From Formicarius rufipectus (Eukaryota; Chordata; Aves; Passeriformes; Formicariidae), in the NCBI GenBank assembly GCA_013399695.1, contig VXAU01001335.1, forward strand, positions 422,883 through 486,882: a stretch of DNA of 64,000 nt. Reading direction: 5' to 3'. A model generated the notes under the pieces. It was not told the DNA's origin, did no database searches, and saw nothing but the letters and a program-made list of their open reading frames with translations. Below are positions 12,761 to 25,500 of the stretch, in pieces; within the stretch, counting starts at the first letter, position 1, and each line of letters opens with the position of its first letter. Made by a program: the position numbers and the translations under genes.

Positions 12761-15700
12761 AGAAACAGGAGGGAGCTGTGCAAGTGTTATCACTTCATGA
12801 AAGTGATATTCGGTATCGTTAGTGCTTAGAGGTTGAGAAATCCCCAAGCCAAAAGTTCTTGGAGACTGGCAGAGTATTATGAAGATATATCATTACCTTC
12901 TCTTCTTATGTTCTTCCCAAGACATTTCTGAATCTCCAAGCGCAGCATAACAAATTGGAGGAACCCTTCTGTTCAAAGATTCTCATATTTCTATGGTGTG
13001 ATATGAGTAACTACAAATGGCAGATTCTGCCTGATGCTATTCATGCTTTACAGACATGAATATTAGACTGAAAACTTTTCCTTCCTTCCTTCCATCCATC
13101 CTTCCTTCCCTGTTTGACCAACAAAACTTATGCTCATTTGACTTTGAAGGTTGTGGAGGCCTAATGTTGACCCTTAAGGGCAAATTAGACAACAATTTTC
13201 CAGGAATGAGTTAGATGTTGTCACTTCTGTCTTGGAAACTAGTTAGGAAAGTTCTTGAGGTGCCTGCCAACCTCTCAGTTTTTCAAAACTCTGTTTGCTC
13301 AGAAGTTCCTGAGGCCTCTGGTTGTCTCATAAAGTGGAATGGCAATTTCAAATGTTGCTGTTGGCTACTTCTAGAGGGTCTTAAGAGATATCAAGGATCG
13401 AGGCAGAAAAAGCACTAGAGGGAGCAGAAGAAAATAATCCACACAGAAATAAGGTTTCAGAGGAGGAGCCATGAGTAGTGGGGCAGTGGGAGAGGGAGGG
13501 TTGTGGAAAGGGGATTTTGCCTAAAAACACTGAAGCATGCTGCTGGGAACACTACACGGGATGTGAGCTATTCTATACAGAATAGCAAGTCTCTTGTGCT
13601 ATCAGAAACATGGAGTGATTAGTTTTTTGCAACAATCACAAGGTGTTTGTTTCATCTGTATGGAATAGGGAATGATAAATCATGATTATACTGAAATTAA
13701 TAAATCCTAAATTATGGGTTAGTATTTGCCAGTTCAAAAGACCAGCAATTACTACAACCTCTGTAGTAATTTGACATCCCAGGTTCCATCTGCAGGGGCA
13801 GGAAACCCAAAATGCTCTTCTCATTTGTCATATTCAGGCCCCACATGGCAGTCAAGTTGAAACCAGAGGAAAGGGAAGAAACAACAGCTTCTCTGCAGAG
13901 GTCTCTGCATTGCCATCATTTAGAGTAATCATTCCTAAAGACCACTCACCTTCTGTTGGAGGTTGTCTCTCTATTCCAAAGCACTTCCAATGACATTCCA
14001 CCAAGGTCTCTGTCCCTGGTTACAGATGAACAAACTGAGGGGTTTAGGGAATACTTAAAATCCAAAGAATGGCAAAGATCCAAGTGTTTCACTCTGGTTT
14101 CCTTAAAAGTAGAAGCACCATCTGTTCCTTGATAAGGGGAAAGAAGGAGAAAGAATGATAGGGAAAGTAGGGGAAAATACCGTATTCAGAAAGAATTGCA
14201 GTTTAGAGCTCTTTGTTACAACTCTTCATTGTTTCTTCTTTACTCAGCAACCTGGTGAGGGCTGTTCAGGGTGCCTGCCTCACATGGTACAGACAGCTAC
14301 TGGTTGGGTAGTTGTTTAATGGGTTGTCTTTATCCTGCAATGGATTTTATGTCTTTTTTTTTTTTTTTTTTAATCCACGAGGCCCTGGGATGGATCTTCT
14401 GATGACACTTCTTGTCCAGTGAAGGACCTGTCATTCTTGTAACTTGTAGCTTTCCAAGCTGTTGAAAACTCAACCATCAACAAGAAGGATTTTCCTTAGC
14501 AGATACCAGTTCCTTTAAACTCTGGATTGCTCCTTGAAGCTTCCTCTGGTGTGTTGCCTGCTCCTTTGTCAAGTACCATTACTCTGTGATCAATTCATTC
14601 TCCTTTACTCATCAGTGCCAACAGCTGTTGGTCAGCTCAGCTGGGAGAGAGGAAAGCAGGTGCAGCAGGGACACAGCTGCCTTTTTAACTGGGTCATCCA
14701 TTGCAAACCCTCTCTTCATGTCAATTGTCCACTGAGAGTGGGGCACAGGAATAATTACCCTGACAACTACCAGACTACATGTTGACCAGAGTATCACTGC
14801 CACATCCTTGGGACATCTTGTTGAGGGATAGATTCCACTGAATGAAACTAGGGCTAGCTGGATAGAAGGCCCTGACTAACTTCAAAAACTGAATGAAGTC
14901 TTTGTCCAAACTGACCATAATGGCCTAAAAATGCTTTTGACACCATCCCATATGATGCTATCATAGAAACACACTTGCATTTGAGTCTATATCATCTATC
15001 TTGTCACATAGCTTTTTATTGCCCTTCTAAAGATGACTTTTCTTACACGAAACCAGAAGTTCCTCAATGCCACTGAACCATGGCACCTAAATTACTGAAG
15101 TAAGTTATTTAACACTGTATATGAAAACTATTCAAATATATTAAGAAAGCAATCATGAATATATTTTTTTACCTAGATTGGACTGGAGTTTCTAAAATAC
15201 TACTCTTTTCACATTGATTTAGGCTAAACATTCTCCCCAAAATAAAAGAAGTCTTGTATCATCCCAAAGCAGACAGACTTTTACTATCTGCCCTGCCTGT
15301 TGTAGTTTTAGTGGATTGTCCAATGATAACAGAATTCCTTCACCAGAGTCTGTAAACCTCTGATATTTCTTGCTTGCTGAGTATTTCTAATTGAGGGTTG
15401 AGTTACCTCGGGGAATAAAGGAAGATGAAAACATTGCAAAAAATCTTGTGATTGGGAGACTGAATTGGGAGAGAAAATATATGCTGAAAATACCATTTTA
15501 TTACTTGCATATTCCTCATATGCTTGGGGAAAACTAGTTAATATTGCCTGGCTGTTATTTTAGGTTTAATGAACTAAAATGCAACACCTGCATGAGTCTA
15601 TACTACTTCCTAAGCAGTGGCACAAAAAATATCAGTTCTACTAAATGCGCACTCTTTTATTCAAAGCAAGCGTGTCACACAAGTTCAGATATCAGAAAGG

Positions 15701-18479
15701 GTTTAGTTGAATTCTGATAAATTAACAGTTTCCAGGATAAACTGGTAGAGTAAGGAATCAGCAAGTAGCTTAGCCACTTTAAAAATGTAGATTTCCACCT
15801 CCCCTGCTCTCTCAGGGTCATTATATTTCTCTGTGTCTCAAAATGGGGGGAAATAGAAACATTCCACTTCCAATTGTCCTTTTCCACTGTTTTTCTTCAT
15901 TCTTTTCAGCAGAAAAGGAGATAAGCTCTGAAATGATAGTCACTCCAGCATCAACCCAGTCACTGAAGTGAGATTTCCAAAGGATTAGTAAAACCATTGA
16001 GAATTCCTGCTATGAAAATGATACTTTTTCCATCTTTTTTTCCCATATATAGCACTCTACACATAGAATTAAACCTATTAAACACACATACCACTGAAGA
16101 ACAAGAAATATGTGCTATATACATGAGGAAAATATAAACCATAGGATATGGCACTGAATGGTACTTGTAGTTCCACCCTTAAATTTAGGCTCCCTGTTGA
16201 AAACACTGTCTCCTGGTTTTATTGCATTGTCTCCTCTGAATTCTTGAAGATGGCTGATCTGTGCTGGGTTAATCAGAGAGCCAATTAAGTAGAAATAAAT
16301 ATATATTATATATATAGTATATATGAAAAAAAGAACTGAGTTACATAGTAAATTTGCCAGTGAAGAAAGCCCCTGTCTTTTTTTCCCCATCTCTCTGACA
16401 ATTAAAGAAATTTGGTTTTCTGCCACCCACCCACACCCCTTGGATTTGATTGTGGTGGGGAAGTGGTGGTGGGATGTACTGCCAATCACCCATGAATACT
16501 TATTTGCAAGAAAAAATGTGCAGTGAGTAGGTTTGGACCTCCTGAAGGAGGATAAGAGGTCAGAGGTTCCCCATACCTTCCCTAGTAGTGTCTGATGGAG
16601 TGCACACATCTCATGATGGAATGAGGGAAGGTGCTGCCTGGTAACTTTCTGTCCTTCCTTTCACATCTCTGTGCAGTCTTGATGTGGCTACTGAGTGTCA
16701 GGTTCTATAGTGAGCCCACAGATCATTGGGGTTTAAATTGGCAGAGGCTCCTCTGTCTTTAAGGAGTCAGAGATGTCAGATTAGATCATACAAAGTTGAC
16801 TCATGACCTGTAACAGTTAAAATAAACCATTTCAGCTGGAGCCACTATATATTTTAACTTGTAATTGTGGGAACCTCTTGTCTTGTATGCCTGCAGGTCA
16901 CATCAGAAAATCTCTGTTAGAGTTGCTGATGTAGTTGTCAATGGGCAGCTGGAGAAATGAAAATATCATAGAAATTGAAAAAAATTGATCAATAAATTCA
17001 GAATATTTAATTTGTTTAGAAATATTTGGAAATAAACTGGCTCAGCCCAAATCTAATCATCATCAAGGCTCTTTTTTTCTTCTTTATATGCACTTCTAAA
17101 GCAGAGCTGAAGTAAGAAGTGCAACTAAGATGGAAATAAATAATTATCGTTGTCACTGTACAATAGTTGAACCTAAAAGAAAGAAAATTATAAAGATAAT
17201 GATGATGATGGTGAACTAACTGTACTGCAAATTTGCCAACTCAGCAACAGTTTGGCTGTCCTGAGCTCTATATTTATAGACAGTGAAACTAAACAACAGA
17301 AAGATGCAATGTCTTCTCCAAGGGCACCCAACAGGTTGGTGATGTGGCTGGAAACCTAAGAGGTTGCTCTCCCAAGATACACGTGCAGTTACAGGGTAGC
17401 TCAAGGGTTCACTGGAAATTGTTCACTGTCTGATTTAATTCATCTTCCAGTGCCAGTGCAAATACAAGAACAGAGTCAGGGACTCCCTATGTGGCTGGAG
17501 AGTGCAGCATCTTTGATTTAAAGAAGATTTAATTGCCATGGCCTCCTTAATCCCACATGGCCATGGTCAATTCTCCAGGGCACCAGACCTGTGTTTTGAA
17601 AACACAACAGCAAAGGCTGCATCAACTGACAAACATACACAGGGGCATTGCTCATCACCGAAGTAACTCACATCTCTAAAGGAGACTTGACTTCTGATAG
17701 AAGTAGAACTTGCCCTTCCCTACCATTTTATTCTGTCTGTGCTTTTCTAGTTTTGGAATATTACTGGGACCAACTAATACATTTCATCCCCATACCTGTC
17801 AGAGTTCTGGCATAGGTTTTGCAGGAGAAACCCATGTGCACATTGACACCACTGCCCAGACATGTGCCAGGACCCAGTGTCCAATATAAAAGGACAACCT
17901 GGCATCTTCTGGATGTGAACAACAGCAACACTGTCTCTGGCTAATGAGCTTTATATTTTTATCCTTCTGGTTTCCCTTAAGGTTGAAAGCATTCAAATTA
18001 AAGCATCTCCCTTTGGCAAGCACCAGTCATTACTGAAGAATTACCCTGAAATGTCTCCCCACCCCACCCCTCAATCTACAAAGCAGACATTTCTCATGTG
18101 CTTCGAATCCAAATTCTTCCCTCTGGGAGGTTTCCCAGGACCCTCACTATTTTGATTAACAGAATGTGTTTCTGCTAGGATGGTTGATAAATGAAATGGG
18201 ATTTTGTAGCAGAAAAATTAGTTCCTGGTTATAGGAGGATTAATAGTTCCCCCTCTCCTTAACATGTGCCCACTGGCAGGGTTCCTCACTGGGTACTGAG
18301 CATGTGCTGAGACAATCTGTTCCTTTGGCTTTCTCTTAAGCAAAGAGGTTCTTTTGTTCCATTAATTTCCCCTGCTTTGCTTCTCTTTCCTCCTGATTGT
18401 GCAGGAACTTGGTAAAATAGAAGGGTGAAGAAAAACTAGGATGGCCTCTGAATGGTCATAAAGAAATGCTTGCACACTT
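12761..18479. other. Gene-free DNA upstream of the FHL2 promoter candidate
   Basis: No exon recognised. It contains a short CTTC/CATC repeat at 13079-13110, a pure T tract around 14347-14371, and a TA-rich patch at about 16295-16325. Nothing else in it could be supported. Confidence 0.45.
13079..13110. repeat. (CCTT)n/(CCAT)n microsatellite
   Basis: A tract of about 32 bases made of CCTT and CCAT units. Confidence 0.8.
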
Positions 18480-18485
18480 GCTCCT

Positions 18486-18493
18486 TATAAAAA
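18486..18493 (+). promoter_or_regulatory. TATA box candidate
   Basis: TATAAAAA fits the core consensus and is followed about 25-35 bases later by purine-rich sequence that could contain a start site. A 51-codon frame with a good start context (18568-18723) follows, but it has no known relatives that I can name. Confidence 0.35.
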
Positions 18494-18907
18494 CATGCGC
18501 CCCTCCATGAAGAAGAGAGACAGCTTACTTCACTCTTTGAGCAAGACACTAAGTCACAGGAGGCAAAATGAGCAAAGCAAGTAAAGCCTTGTACCAGTTT
18601 GAACCAAAGACTTTATTCTCTCAGTCAGATGAGCAGCCTTATAAACGTCTGGGCTTGAGTTGCTGTAAAACCTTTCCTTCTGTAAAGAGGGAGCCCTTGG
18701 ATTTAGCAAACCCATGTTATTAATAAGCATCAGGGGTTTAGAGAAACAAAGGCTGGAGGAGGGGAAGTGGGAGCCTTATTTTAGGAAGGGGGCCAAGAAA
18801 GACAAGATGTTTAGGAGGGGAAAGTATTGACACCCTTGGAATAGGCAAAGTGTCGAATGCCAGCTGCAGAGCTCCTAAAAGAATGAGTGTCTCCGATGCT
18901 TTTGTCT

Positions 18908-18917
18908 CCTTATATGG
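18908..18917. promoter_or_regulatory. CArG box (SRF site)
   Basis: CCTTATATGG matches CC(A/T)6GG exactly and is one of the strongest natural forms of the serum response element. Its place upstream of FHL2, a described SRF target, makes it more likely to be functional than a random match. Confidence 0.55.
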
Positions 18918-19147
18918 TAAAATGATAGAGAGGGGTTTCACTAGGCTGGGGAAGCAGCAGCCTCTTTCCACACAACACTGACTGCAGAGCTGGAATCGGG
19001 AGAGCTGCTGTTCGCAGGCAGTAGAAAGCCCCAGCTGGCTGCACAGCTCAGCTGCAAGCAGGCCAGCGTGCTCTTCGCACATTTGTTCATGGATGTGACC
19101 CCCTGTCCCTGGTCCAGGAGGTGACATTAACTGCCCGCTACTGCTCT

Positions 19148-19153
19148 GTAAGT
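19148..19153 (+). other. Candidate splice donor of a 5' non-coding FHL2 exon
   Basis: CTCT|GTAAGTAAA is a near-ideal donor apart from T at -1. It directly follows a GC-richer block at 18950-19147. If used, it would splice to the acceptor at 29744/29745. No transcript evidence. Confidence 0.3.
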
Positions 19154-19446
19154 AAATATCCCTTTTTCCCCCTTCTCTCCCCACTACCCACAGAACATAT
19201 ATTTGAAGGTGTCGTTTTAAACAAAGAGGGCAGAGAGGAGGAAAGGATTGTTTAGTGCCCCCGTGGGTTGCTGGGGAAGGATAAAAGGAGCGAGATTGCC
19301 GGTCCCCCTTTCTCCTGAGTGAGTGCACAGGGAGGGGTGTGAAGCAGAAAAAGACAAATTTCTTATCACAGCAATTACTGCTGCATGTCCGTCAGTAAGG
19401 TGACACATCAGCGAGCTGATGAGGCGCTGTGCCCTTTCATGTGTAA

Positions 19447-19456
19447 CTATTTTTAA
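19447..19456. promoter_or_regulatory. MEF2 site
   Basis: CTATTTTTAA fits YTA(A/T)4TAR exactly. It lies about 540 bases from the CArG box, in a CpG-bearing block that looks non-random against its AT-rich surroundings. Confidence 0.45.
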
Positions 19457-19560
19457 TGACTGTATTGTGCTGCCGGTGTAATTCACGGGGGAGGCGATAA
19501 AAAGTAGGAGCTGGGGTCTTAGATTCCTTACACCTCTGTGCACACTCCCGCTGCCGAGCT

Positions 19561-22500
19561 CAACAAAGGAACGTTTTCGTGCTGTAGCAAGAGCAGATGC
19601 ACATGAAACAAAGGTAGCCTTTCCTCTTTGCAGGTGAACGCTGTGGACAGAACGTGTACGGGAAAAACAGAGAGCCATCAGCACAGTATTTCTCCTTTTT
19701 ATGTGGAGGGAATAAATTAGAATATAGATCCCAATTAATAGCTCTGGATTCCTTCTTTTTGTGCTTCTCTGTATGTGCATGAGTGTGCAGCCACAATAAG
19801 TGCTGTCCTTGCTGTATGCTAATAAGGATTTCCCTGTGTATATAATAAAGGAAATACTAACTTTCATTGTCTACGTTAATGGCTGTTCTAAACTTTCTAA
19901 TCTCACAGACATACAGCTTTTATTTAGTTGACCTGTACATTTCAGCTTTGCTGTGAACAGAGACATACATAGTCACAGGAAAGCAAAACTTATAAAAATA
20001 TATATCCAAAGTCAGTCAGTCTGTGATTGTTACTCCTCTGACTCCAATCTACAGGTACATTAACTAAGATTGCTAATTGACACTGAGATTTCCAGGGTCA
20101 GTAGCTGGAATACGTATTGATGGCTATGCATATTTGTATTTTATCTTAAATAGGAATTGGGCTAAAAGGGACTAGCATAAGGATGTGTGTTATTAGGTAT
20201 GAAAATGTATCCACATATGAAGGACTGCTACAATGAAGGTTGTCATTGGGTTTCTGCTATGAACCTTATCTTCATCATTTCATAAATTTATGTGACTTCC
20301 TGCTTTCTGGCCAAAATCTCCTATGCCTTTTATCAGCCAGATAGTAAACTTTTAAAGAGATTGCTTCAGGCCTTTGGATATGGAAGGAGAAAAAAAAAGA
20401 AAAAAAAAAAAAAGGGTAATTTTTTTTATTTTATAAAACTTTGGGTTTTGCACTTGTACCTCTATCTGGGAAAGGATGTATTCTAATGGTTGATCTTTCT
20501 ATAGAGCCTATATATATTCTTGATCACATCTGGTGAAATTTTTTTTTAAAAGAAGATATGAGTTGCTATGTTGAAAACTCTGTTCCCAACAGGCCATAGT
20601 GTCATTATCAAAACCTGACCAGAGCATCAATAAAACCATCTTTTACCCTAGTCATAGCATAACTAATGATCTTTTGCTTGCAAGCCAACACGTGGTTGCG
20701 GTCATTGGGGCAGCTGAAAAGACACAAAATGCTATTGTTGAGAAGTCACATTTTTAAAAGTTACCTGGGGTTCCCACTTTACATCTCCATCTGACTAGTA
20801 CACCTGAGGCTGGGGGTTGGACCAGTTCTTGCGGTCTTTTGAGAAATTTTGGAAAATCAAGATGGCCGAAGTGCAGGAGTAGAATATACTTATTTTTGGT
20901 TCTCACCATTCTATCAAATGTGCTCCCATAGAAATCAGCAGTGCAAGCACCAAATAGTCACTTCCAGGTGGTTTAGATTTATTGTAAAATATTGCTAGTT
21001 TTTGTGAGATCACTGTTAGATCATAGCAGTGTCTACACTGTCAAATATTGTTTGTCTATGTGAAGCTTCTTCCATGAAGAGCATGTAATGGTGATTCCCA
21101 GTTGAATTACAGATAGTACTCTGTTTCCTACCTATATTATACAGTTTCTTAACAAATTCTAAGGATAGCATGTTCTCCAAAATCACATCTTTCCTGTCCA
21201 TACAGACATCAGCACTCCCAGATGGCATGCCTTGCATGAGAAAAAGATCCGACAACTCCTTTGATCACGTACAACACAGTCTGCCAGGATTCCATCATGC
21301 TTTGAATTTCAGGAGTCAAAAAAAAAAAAATCCCCAAAACATTGGTGACAAGTACAACTCTTACAACTGTAAGGGGTAGTGACAATTTCTGCTGCATTGC
21401 ACTACAAATTCAAGCTTTCGTCCCAAAAGAAAGGGATGAGGAGGGCTGCAAAGACCTATATTCACATGAGTGACCCCTGGATCACAGAGCCCTGAGCCTG
21501 AGAGTCAAGTAACATCTTGCCTGTTGATGTCCTCACCTCCTTGTCGTGCCTTGCTTCACCTCACAGGGACCAGGGTATTCAGAGTTCAGGGAGCATTGGA
21601 TAAACATTAACACCATCAGCCACAAGCAATCCCAGTTGTTGCTGGCCAGCACACTCACACACTTTCAATGTTCCCACAGACCAGTTACATTCAGGTCTAA
21701 GTCTCATTCGTTTTTCTCTGATGGTTAAATCTGTCCTGAGCATCTTCAGACAAACTCTGGATGGTGTAGTGTTGTAGGCAATCATCCTCCCTCACTTGGG
21801 TACTGCTTCAGAGACTGGGGGATCTCATGCTTTGCATTTTTAGACCGATTAATTCTAGTGGTGTAATTTTAGTGTTTCATTTACATATGCACAGTTATTT
21901 GTGATGCAGATTCACCCCAACTGAGAGTGTGAAGTGGCAGGGTGATGACAGGTTTCATGAAAATAAATCTTGGATACATTGACAGCCACTGAAGCATTAA
22001 CATTTTGACAATATTAATTAGATACATATAGGGAGAGAATTTGATTAAAAACCAGTAGAGTCTTCTTTTAAGGATGATCATCAACACAATCATGCCATAT
22101 GAAAAAGTTACAGGCCTAATTTTGTTCCTTTTCACATACCCTTCGATATTATATTGAATAATATTTACTAGGATGCTGTATGGCTACTGTACATACAGTA
22201 ATATGCTGCAAGAGGAATGTAGGCAAGCATAATGCTGATATAAGCATACTCATATCTCCTTTTCACAGAAAATTTTTAATTTTAAGGTTGCCAGAATATC
22301 AAATGCACCAGAGCAAGGTCTAAGATATAACTTTTGGCAGTGTGAGGTAGTTCTAGACCCTTGGCAAACACAAGCATAAGGGCTCAAAACCCACCATCCA
22401 TCCATCCTTTACTCCATCTTGTGTAATAAAAGTAGCAAATTCCATAAAACCCTGAAATACCTGTAAGCATTTAGTTAGATATATTTTGTCATTACTCTGA

Positions 22501-25500
22501 AGCACTTTTGAGATTTAGAGCAGAAGTGTTTTCAGAGCCCAAGATCTCGCCTGTGATGAATTCCACCCCTCCATATTATGCCATGCATCTCTCCATGGTG
22601 GATTCAATACCTTCCTTCTTTGGTTAGAAAGGATCTTGCCCACAAAGAAGTCAGCCCTACCCATTCCCCCAGGCTCTCTGTGTCTTTCTGTGCTTTCTTC
22701 TGTATCTCTCACACACCACAGGTACTTTGCTCTTCGTGTCCAGTCTCCATTGCCAAACACTGAACAAACTGGGACAAACTGGTTTCACTCAGATGGAATC
22801 AATCTCTTTTGCTAAGATGTGTCCAGTTGAATACGTAAACTTCTAAGCTTTATGTAGCCTCTCTGTCATGATTTGGAAGGTCAAGGGCATGGCAGCTGAG
22901 CAGAGAAGTGTGGATACCTCACAGCCCTGCGGCATTCACCGCTACAGTAGTTTTATACAGCAGCTGTAAGATGTACATTAATGGATCCTCCAAATTACCA
23001 TGAATGTCAATTATCTTTGACGGAAGGGGACTTTGTGGTCTTACCTCAGTAAACAGAACCAGAGCTGTTCTGCTAGAGGACAATAAAAATAACGACGCAT
23101 TCTTCTTCCACAGAGTCCTCCTGGATTTTCATATACCCTTTCTATAAAGAAGGAAACACAGAATGTTTGGGACGCCATTCTGGTTTTGTGCCCTGGACAG
23201 TGGTATGCAGAATTTCAAAAATATAGGAGAATTTGGAAATGTCACTGCATGGTAGCACATGGCATATCTGGATATTTTTATCTTAGGGTCTAATTTCTCC
23301 AAGATTAGCTGCGTTCCTGTCAATAAGAAAAAGCATTTTTTTTCCTGAAAAAAAACAAACCTCCATTGGAGTTTAATGTTTGCAGACATTTAGCTTATAC
23401 ATTACTTATGCAGGGTAGGGCCAGAGATGATAATCAGTATTATTAATCTCATACTATTTTTCTTCCTCTACAATTTTCTGTTATTTGCTTAAATGCTTTT
23501 ATTAGAAATACAAATTTTTACCCTTAAGTAATATCACGTATTTGACCTTTCTCTTTGAGCAAGCTTTTGCTTATCCTGCAAAAGAAAGAAGGAAGATAGC
23601 AGTTTCAAAAACCTTTAAAATAGAAAATAAGAGTAAGCGTTTCCACTTGACCTGTGCTCTTCCTTGCTGTGGTAGATTTAAGAGTCCTGCTCCATGTTAT
23701 TTCCATAGGTTCCTTTTCCCACTGAAATATGTGCAGGAATGTTGGTAAGACCACACATCCTCTAGTCATTTCAGTGTCAACCTGAGATAATCATCATGTA
23801 AATCATTGGGGTACACTTTCAAAGCACCAATGCTCAGTTCTTCTGTGGTATCTGTAGTTACTACCACTGGTGCTCTACTACTACCGCTGCCTGAATGACT
23901 ATAAACTGGAGCAGATCTTTATTGGCTGCCAAACACAATAAACCACACAGAAACCACAAGTGGAGTGTTCCTTCTCCACTAACAGAGATTACTTTAGCCA
24001 GATGCATGAGGAACCTTAACACACAAGAAACACTTTCTGTTAGGGGTTTTTTATTATTTATATTCCGTTAAGGAAAACAATCTTAAACAGCACACTATCC
24101 ACTTTCCAAGTCATGATAAGCTGACTGTGCAATCCAGACTGGAACCAGGTATGCTTTGGTTATCTGCACATATTAATGCAGTCTGTCTGCTCAGAAAATT
24201 GTTCTGAAGCACTTGAAAAGAGACATCGGAATGTTATATCATAGGCAAAATAAGTCAGCCATTTCCAAGGAAGCTGAGTCCTTGGAAAGCCGAACTGTGA
24301 TTTTGAAGAGTATTTTAAGGTAACTTTAAAAAGTACATTAAAAATTGATAGTTTTTGTTTGTAATAGCTTTTAGGATTTGGCATTTAAAGGCCTGATTGG
24401 GATATTTAGGAAGAGATTTTGGTAGTTGGGACCTATATTTTATTGTGTTTTGTTATTAGTAATATAATTTTTTTCAAATATCAGACCTGGCTTTTGCTGG
24501 AGAGATTCTAAGAGATCTGTGAATATCTACTCTGAGCTTAAAACTTTCAGGAGCAGCAGTGCACACCTCTGTAACTGGACTTTTAATATTCTAACCTCGA
24601 TGTGGACACTGGTAAAGCAGCCTGGGCTTGTTAACAGGGCTGTTCTGGGAGAGCCATGGAATAACGTAAGGGCCTTAATTTCTGGAAGACAGGGGGCCAA
24701 ATTCCTTTGATGGGCTTGTTTCAGGATTGCTCTTCCATAGCAGCAGCAAGAGAAAAAGGCTTCTGCTTTCTTCTCAACTTAAACATTTAAAAGAGAAGGA
24801 GTGCAGCCACATCTGCTTAAGCATCCCTGTCTTATTTATAAGCTACGTATAAATCCCATATCATGGGGCACAGGGTTACCCAACAATTTGTTCCATACAG
24901 TAATCTTGCCTCCCCTTTTTAAGGATCTACAATAAGATGATGGTGTGGAAAAATACAGTAATAAACTTCAGTGTATCAATAGCCTTGCAAATATATTGTC
25001 CTTTTACTCAAAAAGTGCACCTTCACACAGCAGTGAAGCCACTGGCAGGGGCAGAGGGTCTGCAGAAGGGAAGAGTGGCTGGCTGTGCTTCCTGCAGGAT
25101 GAGCTGTGCATCACTTGCCTCTCATCACCTCATTAGCTTTTGCATTGGCCATCTTTAGCACAAGGAAGCAAATGTCCTTCTGTGGCCCCTGGAGAGAGAC
25201 TTGGTTTTTCTGTATCAGCTGTCTTGGTTCCCCATGGCCAGGAGCTGACTTTTGGAGGATCAGGGATACAAGCAGCTTAGAGCAGCAACACCTGTCCTAT
25301 GACCAGCAAGACCTCCAAGCACTCAGGCTCCCTTTACTCTCCCTCTGCTCAATCATAACAGTGTTTATAGGCCACTCATTCAATGAAGAAGAGGACAAGC
25401 TACACATAGGCAGCTAAACAAAGAGGGATACCACCCCTAATGTTTTAGTAAATTTAACCACACAGGATGGTTTGGGTCTCCATGGTGTGTATGTATTTAC

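Larger units (their letters stand above)
18480..19560 (+). promoter_or_regulatory. Candidate FHL2 promoter / first-exon region
   Basis: Within otherwise AT-rich DNA this stretch is visibly richer in G, C and CpG. It holds a TATA box (TATAAAAA, 18486-18493), a perfect SRF site (18908-18917), a perfect MEF2 site (19447-19456), two further GATAAAA motifs near 19277 and 19496, and a strong splice-donor word GTAAGT at 19148. FHL2 is known as a heart-expressed SRF target, so this set fits a muscle promoter with non-coding first exon(s) about 10-11 kb upstream of the start codon. This is inference: no cDNA was available, and no matching upstream exon is recognised by sequence. It could instead be an intronic enhancer. 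Confidence 0.45.

Noticed and set aside
18568..18723. 51-codon + strand frame with good start context after the TATA box
   Set aside because: No recognisable family and no way to test conservation here. It could be an upstream ORF, but length and position alone do not support a gene.
18738..19867. Two overlapping - strand open frames of 196 and 216 codons
   Set aside because: No domain, no splice partners, low-complexity composition. They overlap each other in different frames and lie over the promoter-like region.
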